Assembly (NCBI RefSeq): GCF_016906535.1
Contig: NC_057371.1
Location: forward strand, 2,170,001-2,234,000
From: Rhizoctonia solani
Lineage: Eukaryota; Basidiomycota; Agaricomycetes; Cantharellales; Ceratobasidiaceae
Length of the DNA: 64,000 bases
Reading direction: 5' to 3'
Of the stretch, positions 10,918-23,375 are shown in pieces. The notes under the pieces are model-generated. The model ran no database searches. It worked only from the letters and a program-made list of their open reading frames with translations, and was not told the DNA's origin. The position numbers were made by a program, and so were the translations under genes. The first letter of the stretch is position 1. Each line of letters opens with the position of its first letter.

Positions 10918-13383
10918 ATGTCTCAGTTGACGGAAAGGCAAAAAGATGAGCTGTGAGTATAATATGCACGTGTGAAGCTGCTTATTAATTCACTTTTATT
11001 GTTTTTTTGTTGGCTCACCGGTAGTCACAAATCCATCCTCGACTACCTACACTCGGCTGGACTGACCCACTCGTACGAGGCCTTACTCGAAGAGACTGGA
11101 TGCGCCTTTACACCGGATCCCAAAGCGCGACATGCAGGACTGCTAGAGAAGAAGTGGACGAGTGTTATTCGTTTGCAGAAGAAGGTTAGTGCCAAAACCA
11201 TCAACACAGATTACAACCCCGTAATCGGGATACTTGGAAAAAGTATTCAAAAATAATGGTGGACTATGGCCAAATCAAACAGATGGCCTTGAAGGGGCGG
11301 AACGGCCTGGGAGACGTGTCGCCGTTGTCCCGCCCATGTCCCCATGTCGTGCACCATGCTAACCTATTTTTTCCCTGTTTTGTACAGATAATGGATTTGG
11401 AGAATAGAAACGCAGCTTTGACGGAGGAGATATCAGCAGCACCCCGTCGGGGAGGAGCATCGCAGGCAGACTGGGTCCCACGGGCCCCGGCGGCGTACAC
11501 ACTTACAGGTCATCGCGCCCAGGTACGTGATTCACCCCATTCGTTTTCTTGCCCTATTCCTTGGAGGCCTGGGCTGGGATGAGCAGACGCCATCGAGCAG
11601 AGAGTGTTCTCGCCGCGGAGAATTTCTTTCAAAAGCCCCGTTATATATAAGCCCAGACTCGGCTGGGAACCTTTCCCCCGCTCATTCAATTACCCTTCAT
11701 CTTCCTTATCATGCGAGCGCGAATGACATCAACCGCCTCGTGGTCCTTTTGCCGGATGTGTGCAACGCGCCCCGGTCACTCGGAGTCCCGGGTGTACCAG
11801 AGTTCATCCGGTGGTCGAGAGTTTCCCCCTTTGGTAAACTCGAACACTTATCCTGGTTTCCGGTCTCCGGAATGAGCGGCCTGGCCCCGACGACTCTTCT
11901 ATTCCACTCTTTCTCGATGTCTATACGAGATGTGTTACACTTCATCGTCTCCTACACACAACAAAGGGGTTTCTATTCTCACATCAGCCCTTGTCACACT
12001 CATTGCGGCGTGATGCCCGATCGCATTTATGTTATTCGTCTCATTCGTGATGATAGGTCCTGATTACGCTAACCTTTCATTCTTATATGACCATAATCGA
12101 ACCCAATTCACCCACTGATCGACACGTACTCGGTAAATTCCCAATCGACTCCGTCCTTCAACCTCGCTTCCGATTTTATAGGTCACCAGAGTTGCTTTCC
12201 ATCCATTGTATTCGTTACTGGCCTCGGCTTCCGAAGATGCAACCATCAAACTCTGGGATTGGGAGACAGGCGACCTGGAGCGAACGTTAAAAGGACACGT
12301 TCGATCTGTACATGATCTTGAATTTGATTCTAAAGGCCGATGGTTGGGTAAGCTTCTGTCTATCAACCTTACCTCGCCCATTTTTGATTATAGGCCATTT
12401 GCAGTGTCATGTGGGTCAGACATGTCTATTAGGTTGTGGGACGGAGAGAAAGAATGGGTCCAGGCTCGTACATTCGTCGATCATGATCATAGCGTCCACG
12501 CGGTACGCTTCCTGCCCGGGGATACCACATTTGTGAGCGCCAGTAGAGACCGAACAGTCAAGATGTGGAGCGTGGAAAGCGGGTATGTATTGGCCTATTT
12601 CTCCCCTTGAACGCGTCTGAATCGGGAGACGTCAGTCACTGCATCAAAACCATCCAAGCCCATGATGATTGGATACGAAGCGTTACTCCTTCCGAAGATG
12701 GCAAATTACTTGCCACTTGTTCAAACGACCATGTGAGCCTCTTACCTTCTTGGTAGCCATCGCTTGAATTAATCACCGTTACACCAAGACGGCGCGCGTA
12801 TGGGATACCTCTACCGCGGAGAACAAGATGGAAATGCGTGGACATGAGAACGTGGTCGAAGCTGTAGTATTTGCGCCCGTCGTGGCATATGCTGCTATTC
12901 AAGAACTTGCATCCATCGAGGTAATGGCTTTTTCGCTCTTCTCCAGTATATGATAATAATCTTGTTTCTGAGATAGGGAGGTGATAAGAACAAGCTCCCA
13001 GGGCAGTACGTGGCCACCTGTTCTCGAGATCGTACAATCAAGATTTGGAGCTGCGCAACCGGCCAATGTCTGAAAACTCTCGTAAGCCCCTTGCTTGTTT
13101 CTCTGCCATGGCCTACTCATTTCCCTCTTTACAGGCAGGACACGATAACTGGGTCCGAGCACTTGTTTTCCACCCCAACGGGCAGCTTCTTCTCTCTGCG
13201 TGCGACGACAAGACTATCCGGATATGGGATCTCAAGACCGGACGGTGCACCAAGACGATTGAAGCACATGATCATTTCGTTACGTCTCTTGCATGGGGCC
13301 GAGCGGATGCCGGAGAGGGACGCAGGGTGAACGTGTGTGCGAGCGGCAGCGTCGATCAGAGGGTTAAGATTTGGTTACCTTAG
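10918..13383 (+). CDS. PAC1: PAC1/LIS1 nuclear distribution protein (dynein regulator)
   Basis: LIS1-family WD40 protein that binds dynein with NudE/NDL1 and drives nuclear migration in hyphae. Nine exons: 10918-10952, 11025-11184, 11388-11522, 12182-12347, 12405-12582, 12636-12732, 12789-12920, 12977-13081 and 13135-13383. The N-terminus ([12 protein letters not shown], then [20 protein letters not shown]) is the LisH dimerisation motif, followed by a short coiled coil. Seven WD40 repeats follow, with typical endings such as [50 protein letters not shown] and QRVKIWLP. The segment [15 protein letters not shown] is characteristic of fungal PAC1. No frame break was found. The only odd feature is a 659-nt intron 3 among introns of about 50-200 nt. 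It lies in tandem with TOR, 223 bp downstream. Confidence 0.95.
11523..12181 (+). other. Oversized intron 3 of PAC1
   Basis: This 659-nt intron begins GTACGT and ends TTTATAG, joining the linker exon to WD repeat 1 (HRAQ to VTRVAFHP). It is several times longer than most other introns here. It holds a 178-codon frame (11527-12063) out of phase with PAC1 and without recognisable motifs. No transposon ends or RNA gene are visible in it. Confidence 0.8.
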
Positions 13384-14266
13384 GGTGGGAGAGAAAGGGA
13401 CTAGCCCTGGGCTGGGTTATTAACCTCGGCCACAGGGATGGGGAGAGGCGCCCAGAGCTCAGAAACCTTAGGCAAGGAGGAAAGGTGATGATTAGACAGA
13501 GTACTACACATCCGGGGGATAATAGCTTTTCGATTTATGCGGGGGCCCAAGTGCATTGCATTGCATTGATTGTGTAAATATATACGTCCTTATTACGATC
13601 CACCCGGGTGTTTGGTTGGTTTTATTTCTTAAATAGGTGTCTGAGTTTGGAAATGGAGCTGCGCTGGGACGGAATTGGGCTTTAGTAATCCCCCAATCGT
13701 TTAGGAGCAGCATACACTCACCCTTGGCATCTGTTGTAATTATACCTTTTTGGGGAGCCAGTACTTGGTCGCGGAACTGACCAAAAAACTATGCATATAG
13801 CCCAAATTGCATACAGATGTATGCATATCAAATCCAGAAACCGCGAGTTCAACGACCGTCCTAATATAACCCTGAACCAATAAGTTTGTGTATGGCGCTG
13901 GTTGAGACCTTCTGTCAGACCACGGCCGGGCCGCCTGATGGCATCGAGTTATATAACAACGCTACGCCCAACAAACTAACAAATAATAGCCAATTAATTA
14001 TCCAAGCCCGAGCCAATGTCCAGTTTTTTCGTTACACATTAAATACACATCAATTATCGTAAGACACTCGTGTATGAGGTTTCGTATTAGGCAAGACCGA
14101 ATCCAATAGATACGTTCAAACGTGCAGTCCAAAGCCCAGTGCCCCTACGCTATTCAATCACTAGTATGCTAATTCAGATCTTTCAATAACTTTCATGAAT
14201 ACCCCCCCCCCCTGTTGTCTCCTACACTCGTGCCCCACCTCACCGCAGCCAGGGGATCTATCCCAC
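13384..14266. other. Intergenic region, no gene seen
   Basis: AT-rich spacer between the converging PAC1 and zinc-finger genes. It contains a run of 11 C at 14202-14212 and no convincing coding sequence or RNA gene. The 3' UTRs of both neighbours must lie here. Confidence 0.5.
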
Positions 14267-15280
14267 CTAGTAACGACCCGTAGTTTCTGACCTCATCTTG
14301 CAATCCCTCATATGGCGATTGCAATTCGTCTTTGTGGAAAATAGCTTTTGGCATTCACCATGCCCACATTGTAGCACTACAAATCAAAAGCTATGAGTAT
14401 TGGGGTATCTCATACAGTATAGAATAGTGCGATGTACCTTTGATACCAAACTTGAAAAGCAAGTGATCCTGATGTGCCCCAAGGGTGAGATTCTACCATC
14501 AATGTATAGAAGGGATACATACCTTCAATGCATGTGGTCGCCTCAACTCCCTCCTGCAGTCATTTAGGGGGCAAATGGTAGGCGCACGATGTTTCTTGTA
14601 GTCTTCAACCCATTGATGAATGCTCTCCTGAGTAGGCGGGTTCCCATAACTATAAAAGTGCTCTTCCATGTTTCCTTCCCCCTTTATAGTATTTTGCTCC
14701 AAACCAACATGCTCGACATGATGATGTTCGCACTCCAGATTAATCCCGCGGAAAGACCCAAGAAGGGGAGTAGTCGATAGGGCATCGCCGTAACTCGAAA
14801 AGAGTCTAATTGGCTCCCACTGGTAAGAGTTGGCTCCCCACCACTCTAGCCCTCCGCATTCAGTAGTACGTAAAACAATATTGCCGAGAGGTATCCAAGC
14901 GCCTGGCTCTGGGATGGATATGACCGGGCTCAGAGGCTCGCATGTTTCGTTGACGGGAAATATCAATCGGTGTATCTCGTTAAATCCATGTATTTGACCG
15001 TTGAAAGGGAAATCTTCAAGCGAATGAGCACATGATGGCCGGCCGAAAGCATAAATACTGGTGACTTACATTGTGTTCCGGCAATGTACATTTCTTCGTC
15101 CATGCATCCAGATGCTTGGAGAAGCTGACCTGAAGCGTACTGTGCCATGTCCGAGATGTCTTGATCTACAACTAGCTCTATCGTTACAAAGAATCACCTA
15201 GTGAGAAATAATTTGAAGCAAGTCTTAGAGCCCAATGCTGATGTCCATAATCGAATGTTCGCGAGGGGAGTGTTATACCT
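14267..15280 (-). CDS. C2H2-type zinc-finger protein, 5' end unresolved
   Basis: A spliced minus-strand gene ending at the TAG 14267-14269. The main exon (about 15020-14530) reads FNGQIHGFNEIHRLIFPVNE and on to CPLNDCRRELRRPHALK. A donor there joins DHLLFKFGIK, and a further exon gives LQCGHGECQKLFST followed by NCNRHMRDC. Two finger-like units are therefore visible, C-x4-C...H...H and C-x4-C-x12-H-x3-C, close to the C-terminus. The upstream exon reads DISDMAQYASGQLLQASG. Before it the frame is lost near 15187-15191 (a short A/T run), where one missing base would restore continuity with the sequence up to about 15280; the real start may lie near 15420. Probably a nuclear DNA-binding protein. 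It resembles the next gene in finger position. Function unknown. Confidence 0.55.
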
Positions 15281-16693
15281 CAGTGTCGAGTGGCCCCTGC
15301 TAAGCAAAGACATTACATGCTCCTCTACAAAGTGACTCAAGTGCATCTTACCATCCAGACCATTTTCTCATAGGCCAGGAATGCCGAAATCCATCTTCGC
15401 CGTCATTCGCGATGCGCACTCAGCTTTAGGATATCTGGCTCCGGCCTGGTTGCACGGCACTAGGCTTTTTACGCAGTCGTCTCTTCGCATATGAGCGCTT
15501 TACTTTCTCTAGATAAAAGATTGGCTTGGGTACGCTTTGCCAATCGACCAGGAAGGCTCTGGCCAATGGTTTTTATATTCAACCTGATAATTTTCGGTCG
15601 ATATCAAGTTCAGATACAATCCAGGACATAATGAGAACTCCATAAATTTATCATCATTAACTTCATAGCAGGACGTCTTACTGAGGCATCCTTTCAGCTT
15701 GTACGTATATCAAGGCCCTGCCAACGCATGGCCTTGTGCACATGCTCTCCAAGCTGCTTGGGTAAGCTAGCATCCCGTGAACTTTCTGGAGGTAAAGGCG
15801 CCTATCTTGACTCAGCAATTGAATATTTTCCCCCACACGCTCGTCCTCACAGATGTATTGGGGAGCGTGCACTATGCATCACTACCGGAGGCTTTCCCTC
15901 CGGTCGACATCTTATTCTGATTTGTCTGCATTATGCTTCGACTACATCGTTCGCTTTGTCGTGTAGATTCGCATCTATTTGCGCGTTCTCGTTGTTGCGC
16001 CTACTAGAAATATTTCAGATCCAAAAATTTCGGGCCTTGAATGGCCACCTAACGTCAACACACAAACTAAGATTGTGTTGTGGCTAGTTGATCGGTGGTT
16101 CGACCAGAAAATTAAACGAAAACTGTAGTTTAACACGAGCCGATTTAGCATTAGCCTACTGTTTGACCTAATCGAGTTGACATTTGGTGCCATACATCGG
16201 GTGGTGGTTGGTGTGAGTAGGATAGACTTGTTATCCATGAATAAGACTAGTAAAATGTACACATGATTACTAATCACGGAAAAGGCGCCGGGTCATGTAA
16301 TCGGACGGGGAGGGCAAACAAGATTACTTATTGCCAAACATCCCACTGCCTGATTACGATGCTGGACAGCTCATTAACAAATAATCGAACTGAACGTTTG
16401 AAGTGTGACTTTAAGCCTCGATATCCATCAACCTTCTTGCCTTTGGCCTGTATTTTTGTTATTAGAGCCTTGTTAACTTAGGGACGTAGCTATAGGCGCT
16501 CTTTAATGTATCAGTGTCTACTTATAGCGAGCTTATGGCCTCGAAAATAAATTGGATTGAAATAACCCGCTGTTATTACGTGGGGACAAAGCTTATTGAT
16601 AGCAAACACATGGATTCGTACTTGAAACTTTCCCGCGGAAGATTTTAGTTCCCAGCTTTCTTCTCCCAGAGCTCGGGCCTGTCCTTTCTTGGG
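15281..16693. other. Gene-poor spacer
   Basis: Apart from possible 5' exons of the gene ending at 14267 (a fragment reading VRIANDGEDGFRHSW near 15360-15420), this stretch shows no supported gene. Open frames at 15678-15872 (-) and 15728-16087 (+) overlap each other and carry no motif. Confidence 0.4.
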
Positions 16694-18079
16694 CTAATGG
16701 TTTATGTGTCTGACCATATGCTTTCTCTTTTGGTCAACGGTAGTAAATCTCTTATCGCATATGTCGCAAGGATACGCTGTGCTAGGAGTTTAGATATTCT
16801 GGGGTCCCTAACTTGATATATGAACTTACGTTTGACACCAAAATGGGATTGTAGATGTCTCTGAATAATCCCATGTTATATGACCTTGCCATCATTATTC
16901 GGCAAAAGCATATACTCACAATAAGACTTGTTGGCCTCAGATCCGTTTTTTCGTGCTTTTCGACAGGGCAATGCATACAAATAACCACCATGGCAGTCGC
17001 ATTCGCATCGCGGAAATTACGGACGTATCCTTCAATTTGCTGCAGCTGCTCGGTGGGTGAGCCAGGGTTTAATTCCATCTCCATCACCACACTGGCCGGA
17101 CTGCCTACTGTTGGTGATGGCGGCGCAACTGGTGCTTGATGCATTTCTCCCGACTCCATAGTTGCAGAAGTACCAGTACCACCTTCCACATACCCTTGAT
17201 TGTAGATAAACTCATCAAACTCTGGAAAGGGCCCACAATGATACTCTGATTCTTGTGTCATAGATGAAGTAGAGTGAAGGTCGGCTGGGTTGACCGTCGA
17301 GACTGGAATATGTTGTCCTATTGAAGAGAAGACTACAGCTCCTTTGAGAGCTGCATCCAAGTTCATTATCAAGCAACTTACAAGGATGATCAACGGGAAT
17401 CGTTGCTGGATACCAACCGATATCCACTATCTCTCCTTTCGAGGTTGGCTGTGTATTATTTATAGTGGTATAAATAGTCGAACATAAGGAAAGTGCGGAT
17501 TTAAAGCTTACGGGACGAGGTTGAGGTCGATTCTCCATATCACTTGATCCACTCGTTATATAACCATCGTCTGATCCCGACCCATCCGAGAGATCAATGT
17601 CAGAGCCAGACTCGCCTTGGCTATTGTCGATTGTCGTGGTGTCATTAACCTTGAGTTGATCTAGGTTGAACTTTAGTCGGATGCAACACCATCCATATGG
17701 GAATCGTTCGCTGACCTAGCTGGGTGACTAGACTTTCCATGTTGAAGATATCCCTAGCCCCTGCACGAGGACTTGCGCCGTTGAACTGTTGAGAGTAGGC
17801 ACCATTGAATTGGGCACCATTCCCCTGCTGGTTGAACCCATTATTCTGAGAGGGGCCATTCGTTTGTGTCCCGTTTGTCTGCGCTCCTGGTTGGAGGCCG
17901 CTTATTTGACCAGCATCCACACTGTTTGTGTGCTGGGTTTGCTGAGATGCTTCTTTTGGTGGCGAGATAAGAGTACCAAGTGATTCATTGGGCTGAGTTC
18001 CGATGACTTTGTTCAAGGCAGGAGAGCCTTGAGTTTCGGCGTTGAGATCCGACTGATTCTTCAGGCTGAAAGTAGACAT
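16694..18079 (-). CDS. Two-finger C2H2 zinc-finger protein, putative transcription factor
   Basis: Minus-strand gene of about six exons, reconstructed by splice signals with all phases agreeing. Start is taken as the ATG at 18079 (MSTFSLKNQSDL); the stop is TAG 16694-16696. The N-terminal third is low complexity, rich in Gln, Asn and Gly (PSQNNGFNQQGNGAQFNGAY), followed by an acidic Ser/Asp stretch (SGSDIDLSDGSGSDDGY). The C-terminus holds finger 1 (CMHC, then RHLQSHFGVKP) and finger 2 (CDICDKRFTTVDQKRKHMVR followed by H), joined by the canonical linker HFGVKPYPC. That linker, recreated across an intron, is strong support for the model. About 330 residues. Likely a nuclear DNA-binding regulator; targets unknown. 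Confidence 0.75.
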
Positions 18080-18579
18080 GACTTGTAAGCTCGGAGTGAT
18101 GGTGGTGAAGCCTGAAGCCCAGACGGACAATATTTATATGAGAACAAGCCGCACTGAAACTATTGACAATTGCTCATTCCACTTGTTGGCTAAGAGTTTG
18201 GTGCGCTCATTCTCCCTATAGTTGACAGGTCTTGCAAATTCTTATGTCCTAATTTGGGATCATACACATGGGCTGTATGCACCATCAAGACAACATCACT
18301 GTGCACAATAAAGCTCGTGTTACTTGGGTTTTCACTTCAAAATTGAGACAGAAGTAAGCTTGATCGCTCGCATTGTTCCGATACAGCCTAGTGGGACTCT
18401 CTCAAACTCTGATTAACACGCACACGGGCGCTTATGAATCATGAACACTTACTAATTTCCAATTCTCGTAGTGACAAACCACAAACAAGGTCACACGACT
18501 CTGACGCGAGTTGGGAGCGAGCAAGTACGCGTACCTCGAGGGTCCAGGATCCACAACCCACTGGCCTCGAGGCACCAAG

Positions 18580-18586
18580 TATAAAA
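18580..18586 (+). promoter_or_regulatory. TATA-like element upstream of the 131-aa protein gene
   Basis: TATAAAA lies 95 bp upstream of the ATG at 18675, a plausible core promoter position. Base pattern only. Confidence 0.35.
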
Positions 18587-18674
18587 CTTAACGCGGGGTC
18601 GGAAATTCCGTACCGAGTCCCTCTCCAGCACTTTACCTTTGTTACCTAAAATTTCCATAATTGAAGAAACGATA

Positions 18675-19233
18675 ATGACCTACTCGAACACGATGGACTG
18701 GTACAAGGGCAGCGTATCTCTGCGCCTAGATACGATCGCATCAAAAGGCAAAGGCGTTCTCCCCGATACTCTATGCGCCGAGGTACTTCACCCCTTCTTG
18801 CCCCCACTTCACCCTTGATACACGTGTTTCTCACACCTGCCAATTTTGGGCGACTGGAACAGATCAACAGTGCAGCAGCGCGCACCTTTGTACACGAAAC
18901 GCGCATATACCAAAAGTCCCAGTCTGCAAGCCCAGAGTTGGTATACGAAGGCTACGCAAAAGCGTTTGCACCCTTGATAGAATACATGCTCGACCCTGAT
19001 GTGCGCTCCGAGCTATATGGAATTCAACTCCATGTATGCACTCAATTGGTAAGGGTACCAAGCGCAATACAACGTTAAAAAAAGTAAAATACCTCACCCT
19101 AGAGTTTGTTATCTAGTTGGTCCAACTGCGAAGAATTTTAGCCGTGCTCAAAGCACGAGGCTCCGATTCGCGTTGCATTACATACAATACGGCCGTGAAC
19201 GTTTTGGTATCGGAAATCGACCGGGTTCTATAG
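18675..19233 (+). CDS. Hypothetical small protein, 131 aa
   Basis: Not recognised. Three exons, 18675-18782, 18863-19033 and 19117-19233, all phase 0 with good GT/AG borders, encode 131 residues. The start MTYSNTMDWYKGSVSL is followed by helical, charged sequence; the middle reads EINSAAARTFVHETRIY and the end RCITYNTAVNVLVSEIDRVL. No signal peptide, membrane segment or metal-binding motif is seen. A helical bundle is likely from the spacing of Leu/Val/Ile. A TATA-like box lies upstream. The clean splice structure and conserved phases argue for a real gene. Confidence 0.6.
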
Positions 19234-20134
19234 TTGAGTTGTATTACACATATATCTTTTTTTAGGCATATGAATAGAAAATTACTTCAAACTCGTGCGG
19301 TTTGATGATCATATATTGGCTGATCCGGAATCGGGCAAAAGGCTGCGATAAGTTACCTTGACATGGGAGGGTTTCGTAACTACAAGCTCGGACAGTTCCG
19401 TAGGCACAAACCACTCGGTCTCGAAAGAGCTAACGATGAAAATAGTGTATGCACCTGATTGTTGGAACCTTTGGTCTTGAGATACGTACGCGTTTGAAGT
19501 GGACTGATCAATGTCCTATATATGGGTATTCATATATCGGTCCCGCACAAGCTTAGTATAGCCTATTACGAGTTTCTCATTGACCGGTGGTTAGGCTTCG
19601 GAAAGACGCTACGTCAGTTTAGTGATTTGCTCAAAAATAGGGGAACAAATAGGTTGTTTGTATCGGCGAAACGGACCGGTCGCGCTAACTGAATGTGTCG
19701 ACTCCAGGCCAATGCTATACGAAGACTTTACCAAGGTCCCGCGTAATAACGCTTCCAAGGCGCAGCAATCACTACAAACACAAACTCGCAAAGCAAACGC
19801 AGATTCCAGAATCCATGCATATGGCGCTCAACTCCCGAACCACACCCCCAGAGTACTCGTCACAACAAGAAATCAATTGCAACATCGTAAAAAACAACAT
19901 ACTAGTCCAACGAAAAAAGACATCCGGTCTGGAACAAAACAACGAGCAGTGAATGATATGCCTATGCTGATAAATGTGTAATATATACGTCAAAGCCAAC
20001 AGAAAGAAAAACAACAAAAAACAACAGCACGGAATCGTCTATGGACACGGGCAGCGTTACGCAGTAAGAGGCTGCAACTCTCTTTACGGGACCCCGTCCC
20101 CCCTCCCCCTAGGTACTAACAAATAGCACCCCAA
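19234..20134. other. Intergenic region, no gene seen
   Basis: Spacer between converging genes. Open frames around 19600-20000 on both strands overlap and show no domain or splice support. Likely 3' UTR sequence of the channel gene at its right end. Confidence 0.4.
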
Positions 20135-22765
20135 CTACAGCGACCCCATCCTCAAACTCGGCGCATGGGACAACCCGGGAACACCCAGCGACGCACCGCG
20201 ATTCCCGTCCGAACGCATATAACCCGCATTCCCAAAATCGTTTCCGTTGCCGGCCCGGTACCAAGGGGGCGGGTGAGAATGGGAATGGAACGTAACGGGT
20301 TGGAGAGGAAGGGAGTATTGGATCTCGAGTGCCTCCAGTTCGGATTTCAAGTTCTGTCGTTGGTTATAGTGAGTACAAGTGCACATTGGGAAAGGAAATG
20401 GGAAGTGGCGTACCTTCATAAATGCGTTTCGCCTGTTCCAGCGTCCTCCCCAGTCTTGCCAGTTGCTACGATCTATATAGAGCAACCACGTCAACCAACC
20501 TGTTCGCTCGAGTCGTAAAAAAAGTCAAGCACTCACGTTCCATAGCTACAATCAGATGAATCGCATTCTGGTACTCCATCTTGTCAATGTTGATCTCACA
20601 TCCTCCGCCCCATTCACGCGAATTTGCAGCGACGTATTGTTTGAGCCGTTGCCTGAGCTTTTCAAGGACTTCGAGCGGGGTATCGTACGATACTTGCAGG
20701 TCGGTCGTTTCCCACATTGATCCGGAGCGACGAACGTTATGGATGAGCTTGACAGATGCCAACAGTGAGTTGGGGGCAATAATCTCTTGACCGTCGACCC
20801 TGCGGAAAGTGGTCGCAAAAAGACCAAACTCTTTTACAAACAGTGCCTACACTCTGTCTTAGTATCCTTTTGCTTTATTTATTGTGCGTGCAAGAGACCC
20901 ACCTGATCGTCAATCATGACCAAATCACCCACGTCGTACACATGCGTGCTAAAGATGAAAATCAGACTCTCGAACAGAGTCTTGGCCGAGTTTCCGAAAA
21001 TAAAACTGAACCCGAGGATGATGGTCGCGATCGGAACAAGCGAAGCGAGCGTGTTGGAGCGATTGAAGATGAGAAGGCAGATAAAGAGGATGACGATCAG
21101 AGCGAGTACGATTAGGACACCATCTAGTTTGCCCACGGCACTGGAGAGAATCAATTCAGAACCGTGTATATGTAAGAGAAGAGTTGGCAGGAACTCACGC
21201 GCTCATGTCCTTCAGGCTGGCAGTCAACGCCTTGCGTTCCCGATAGATCCGCTGCACGGCCTCACGCATTTCCTTCTTTGAGATATCCCCGTTTCCATCC
21301 TTGTCAAACAGGCTAAACGCCGTTCGGGCATCTTCCTCAGTCTTGAAAAACGGATAAAAGTCTGTGCAGGGGGTGGGGGTTACGTTAGTTCCAAGTCCTC
21401 GGACAAGGATTCAACCTCGAACCAACCTTCGACCGTAAGTTCCTTGCGCTCAGGATCGACGCTCCCTAGATTCTCAAACAAGTCCCGAGCCAGACGCCTA
21501 GCAGAATGCAACGACCCAATCTCCCCGCGCTTGTTAAACTTGCTATCCTTGAGTGCAACAGCCGCGACCGCGTCTCCCAACACACTCGCCACGGCCTTTT
21601 TGCGCTTCTTCTTGGCCTTGGCCTTTTCGCTGACGGGAGTCTTGTGAGCTTGGTTCGGATCCGGCGTGCCGGGCCGAGAGATGGGTGAGTTGGTGCCGGT
21701 ACCTGTGCCGGTGCCAAGCAGCTCGACGCTGGCATTACGAGAATGCACGCCGGCTTTGTGTTTTTTCTTAAAGGCCTTGATTTTACTGCCTGTTGCGTTG
21801 CTGAGTCTGTCGAGAGCTTTAAGCGCGAGGTGGTTCTCGGCTAGACGGTCCTGTATAGAACAAGATCAGATGCGTTATTTCAGGGTGTGTGCAACACTTA
21901 CAGCAAGAGCCTCTTCGTGGAACCTGATTGCAACTGTGTACATGTATTTGATCAGATGGGGTTTTTGATACGCCAAAGATGAACATACCAAATTGGAGGA
22001 AGAGCTTCTCGACAAGCAAGATGATACCAGCAGAGAACAAGGCCTGCATGACGCGGTTGACGTAGACCCAATAGCTGCCGGGAGGCTTGACGATTGCGCG
22101 AATAACGCTAAGAGCGATCCAGGACCAGGAGATATCGAGTGCGAGTTTAAGCCAAAAGGATACGGCCATGAAGAGCTGGGAAATGAATGAGCATGGAGAA
22201 ATGTTGAAAACGGATGGGTCCAAACCTCGGTTTTGGTTTTCAAGTGCTCTGGAGGCTTGCCCACGAATGCAATCAGGCGGAGAAGAAGACCGGGGAGAAC
22301 GTCGATTACAAGGCTGGTAACGGAGCCAGCAGCCCAAGTGATCGAGAGCCAGAGAGACCAAGTAAAGGTATGCCATCGCGCAGGAGAGTCTCTGAACTGA
22401 AAATGAACGACTAGGAGCGGTGCGATCAGAATGCCTCCGCCAATCAGCGCAATGATTGTTGTCCTGAGAGATAAAAAAAAAAAATGCAATTCAGCCTCGA
22501 AAAATCAATTTTAAAGGGCTGAAAAAACAGACCTAATTGGCCTGGCCAGCTTCAAAAAGGCGAGCCAAAGTCTCCTGCCGCGCTTTGCCTTTTTGGCGTG
22601 GTGAACAGACTGGTCGTCGGCATCGGCAGCATCCCAGTCAAACTCGTCGCTTGAGTTTGTGGCAGTGGAGTCTGAATCGTATTTTGTGTGGTGATTGACA
22701 GACGATGGCTGAGAGACATTGGCCAATGCAATGCCGTGGAGGTCTTCGCGCTCCTTAGCAGCCAT
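20135..22765 (-). CDS. MscS-family mechanosensitive ion channel with EF-hand
   Basis: Fungal channel of the Msy1/Msy2 type, which in fission yeast sits in the ER/nuclear envelope and shapes calcium signals during hypo-osmotic shock. Start is the ATG at 22765 (ACCATGG context). Order: acidic N-terminus (DSDSTATNSSDEFDWDAADA), a first membrane block (TTIIALIGGGILIAPLLVVH and later helices including LFMAVSFWLKLALDISWSW), a cytosolic loop with Gly-Thr repeats and basic KAKKKRKK, an EF-hand with loop DKDGNGDISKKE, and the pore region with helices LDGVLIVLALIVILFICLL and LASLVPIATIILGFSF. The MscS beta domain follows (VYDVGDLVMIDDQ, then DGQEIIAPNSLLASVKLIHN). The end is TAG 20135-20137. About eight short introns. 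Divergent from the GNAT gene. No frame breaks seen. Confidence 0.9.
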
Positions 22766-23375
22766 GGTCGTAGCGGTGGAACAAGTTTGCAAGTTTGTCG
22801 TTGCTCACCCCATTTTCTCAAATAGGCGAGCCGAAGTGATGTCATTCGTCACGGACCCTGTCCTTCATTCAAACGCGACCCTGACCCCGGTTCTCGCTCC
22901 ACTCCACGTCCTTTTCTGGTCATTATTTTGCCCGTAAAAGTACACCCATAAATCCATTTTAGTCCATATCCACACGATGCTGGGTAAATCACAGTCATAC
23001 GCGTTCTCTATACGTTTGCCTTGCGTTTGCCCAGTCATTCCTTCTGCACGATGACAGTGAGTGGATCGATAGAGCACTAAACCCCACAAACACTTGGGCT
23101 TCGCGAAGGCTTCTACCATATATATTCCTCGGCATCTCTGGAATAACACTATACCCGAAAACGGGACAAGTCCCCCCTGAGACAGGTCCCCGTCCTCGTT
23201 CCAAACATCCATTTTTCTAGCTGATCGGCGTCGACAACGATGCCGCCTTTCTCTCGACTCGGCACACGCTACCATTTATCTATTGTATTTACATTTCGTT
23301 ATTACTGTTACTATTACAACCGTGCCTAGCCTAGGCCCCTTGACAAATCCAACCCCACACTCTCTAAGCGCCGTC
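22766..23375. promoter_or_regulatory. Divergent promoter region of channel and GNAT genes
   Basis: About 610 bp between divergent starts. It must contain both promoters and 5' UTRs. No TATA box stands out. A short upstream ORF for the GNAT gene begins at its right end. Confidence 0.4.

Noticed and set aside
11527..12063. 178-codon open frame inside PAC1 intron 3
   Set aside because: Out of phase with PAC1, no motif, and the intron borders give a perfect LIS1 protein without it.
15728..16087. 119-codon open frame (+) and overlapping minus-strand frames
   Set aside because: No domain, poor composition, and mutually overlapping frames on both strands; treated as chance.
21380..22490. Several long plus- and minus-strand frames over the channel gene
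   Set aside because: Shadows of the MscS exons; only one frame carries the membrane helices and EF-hand.
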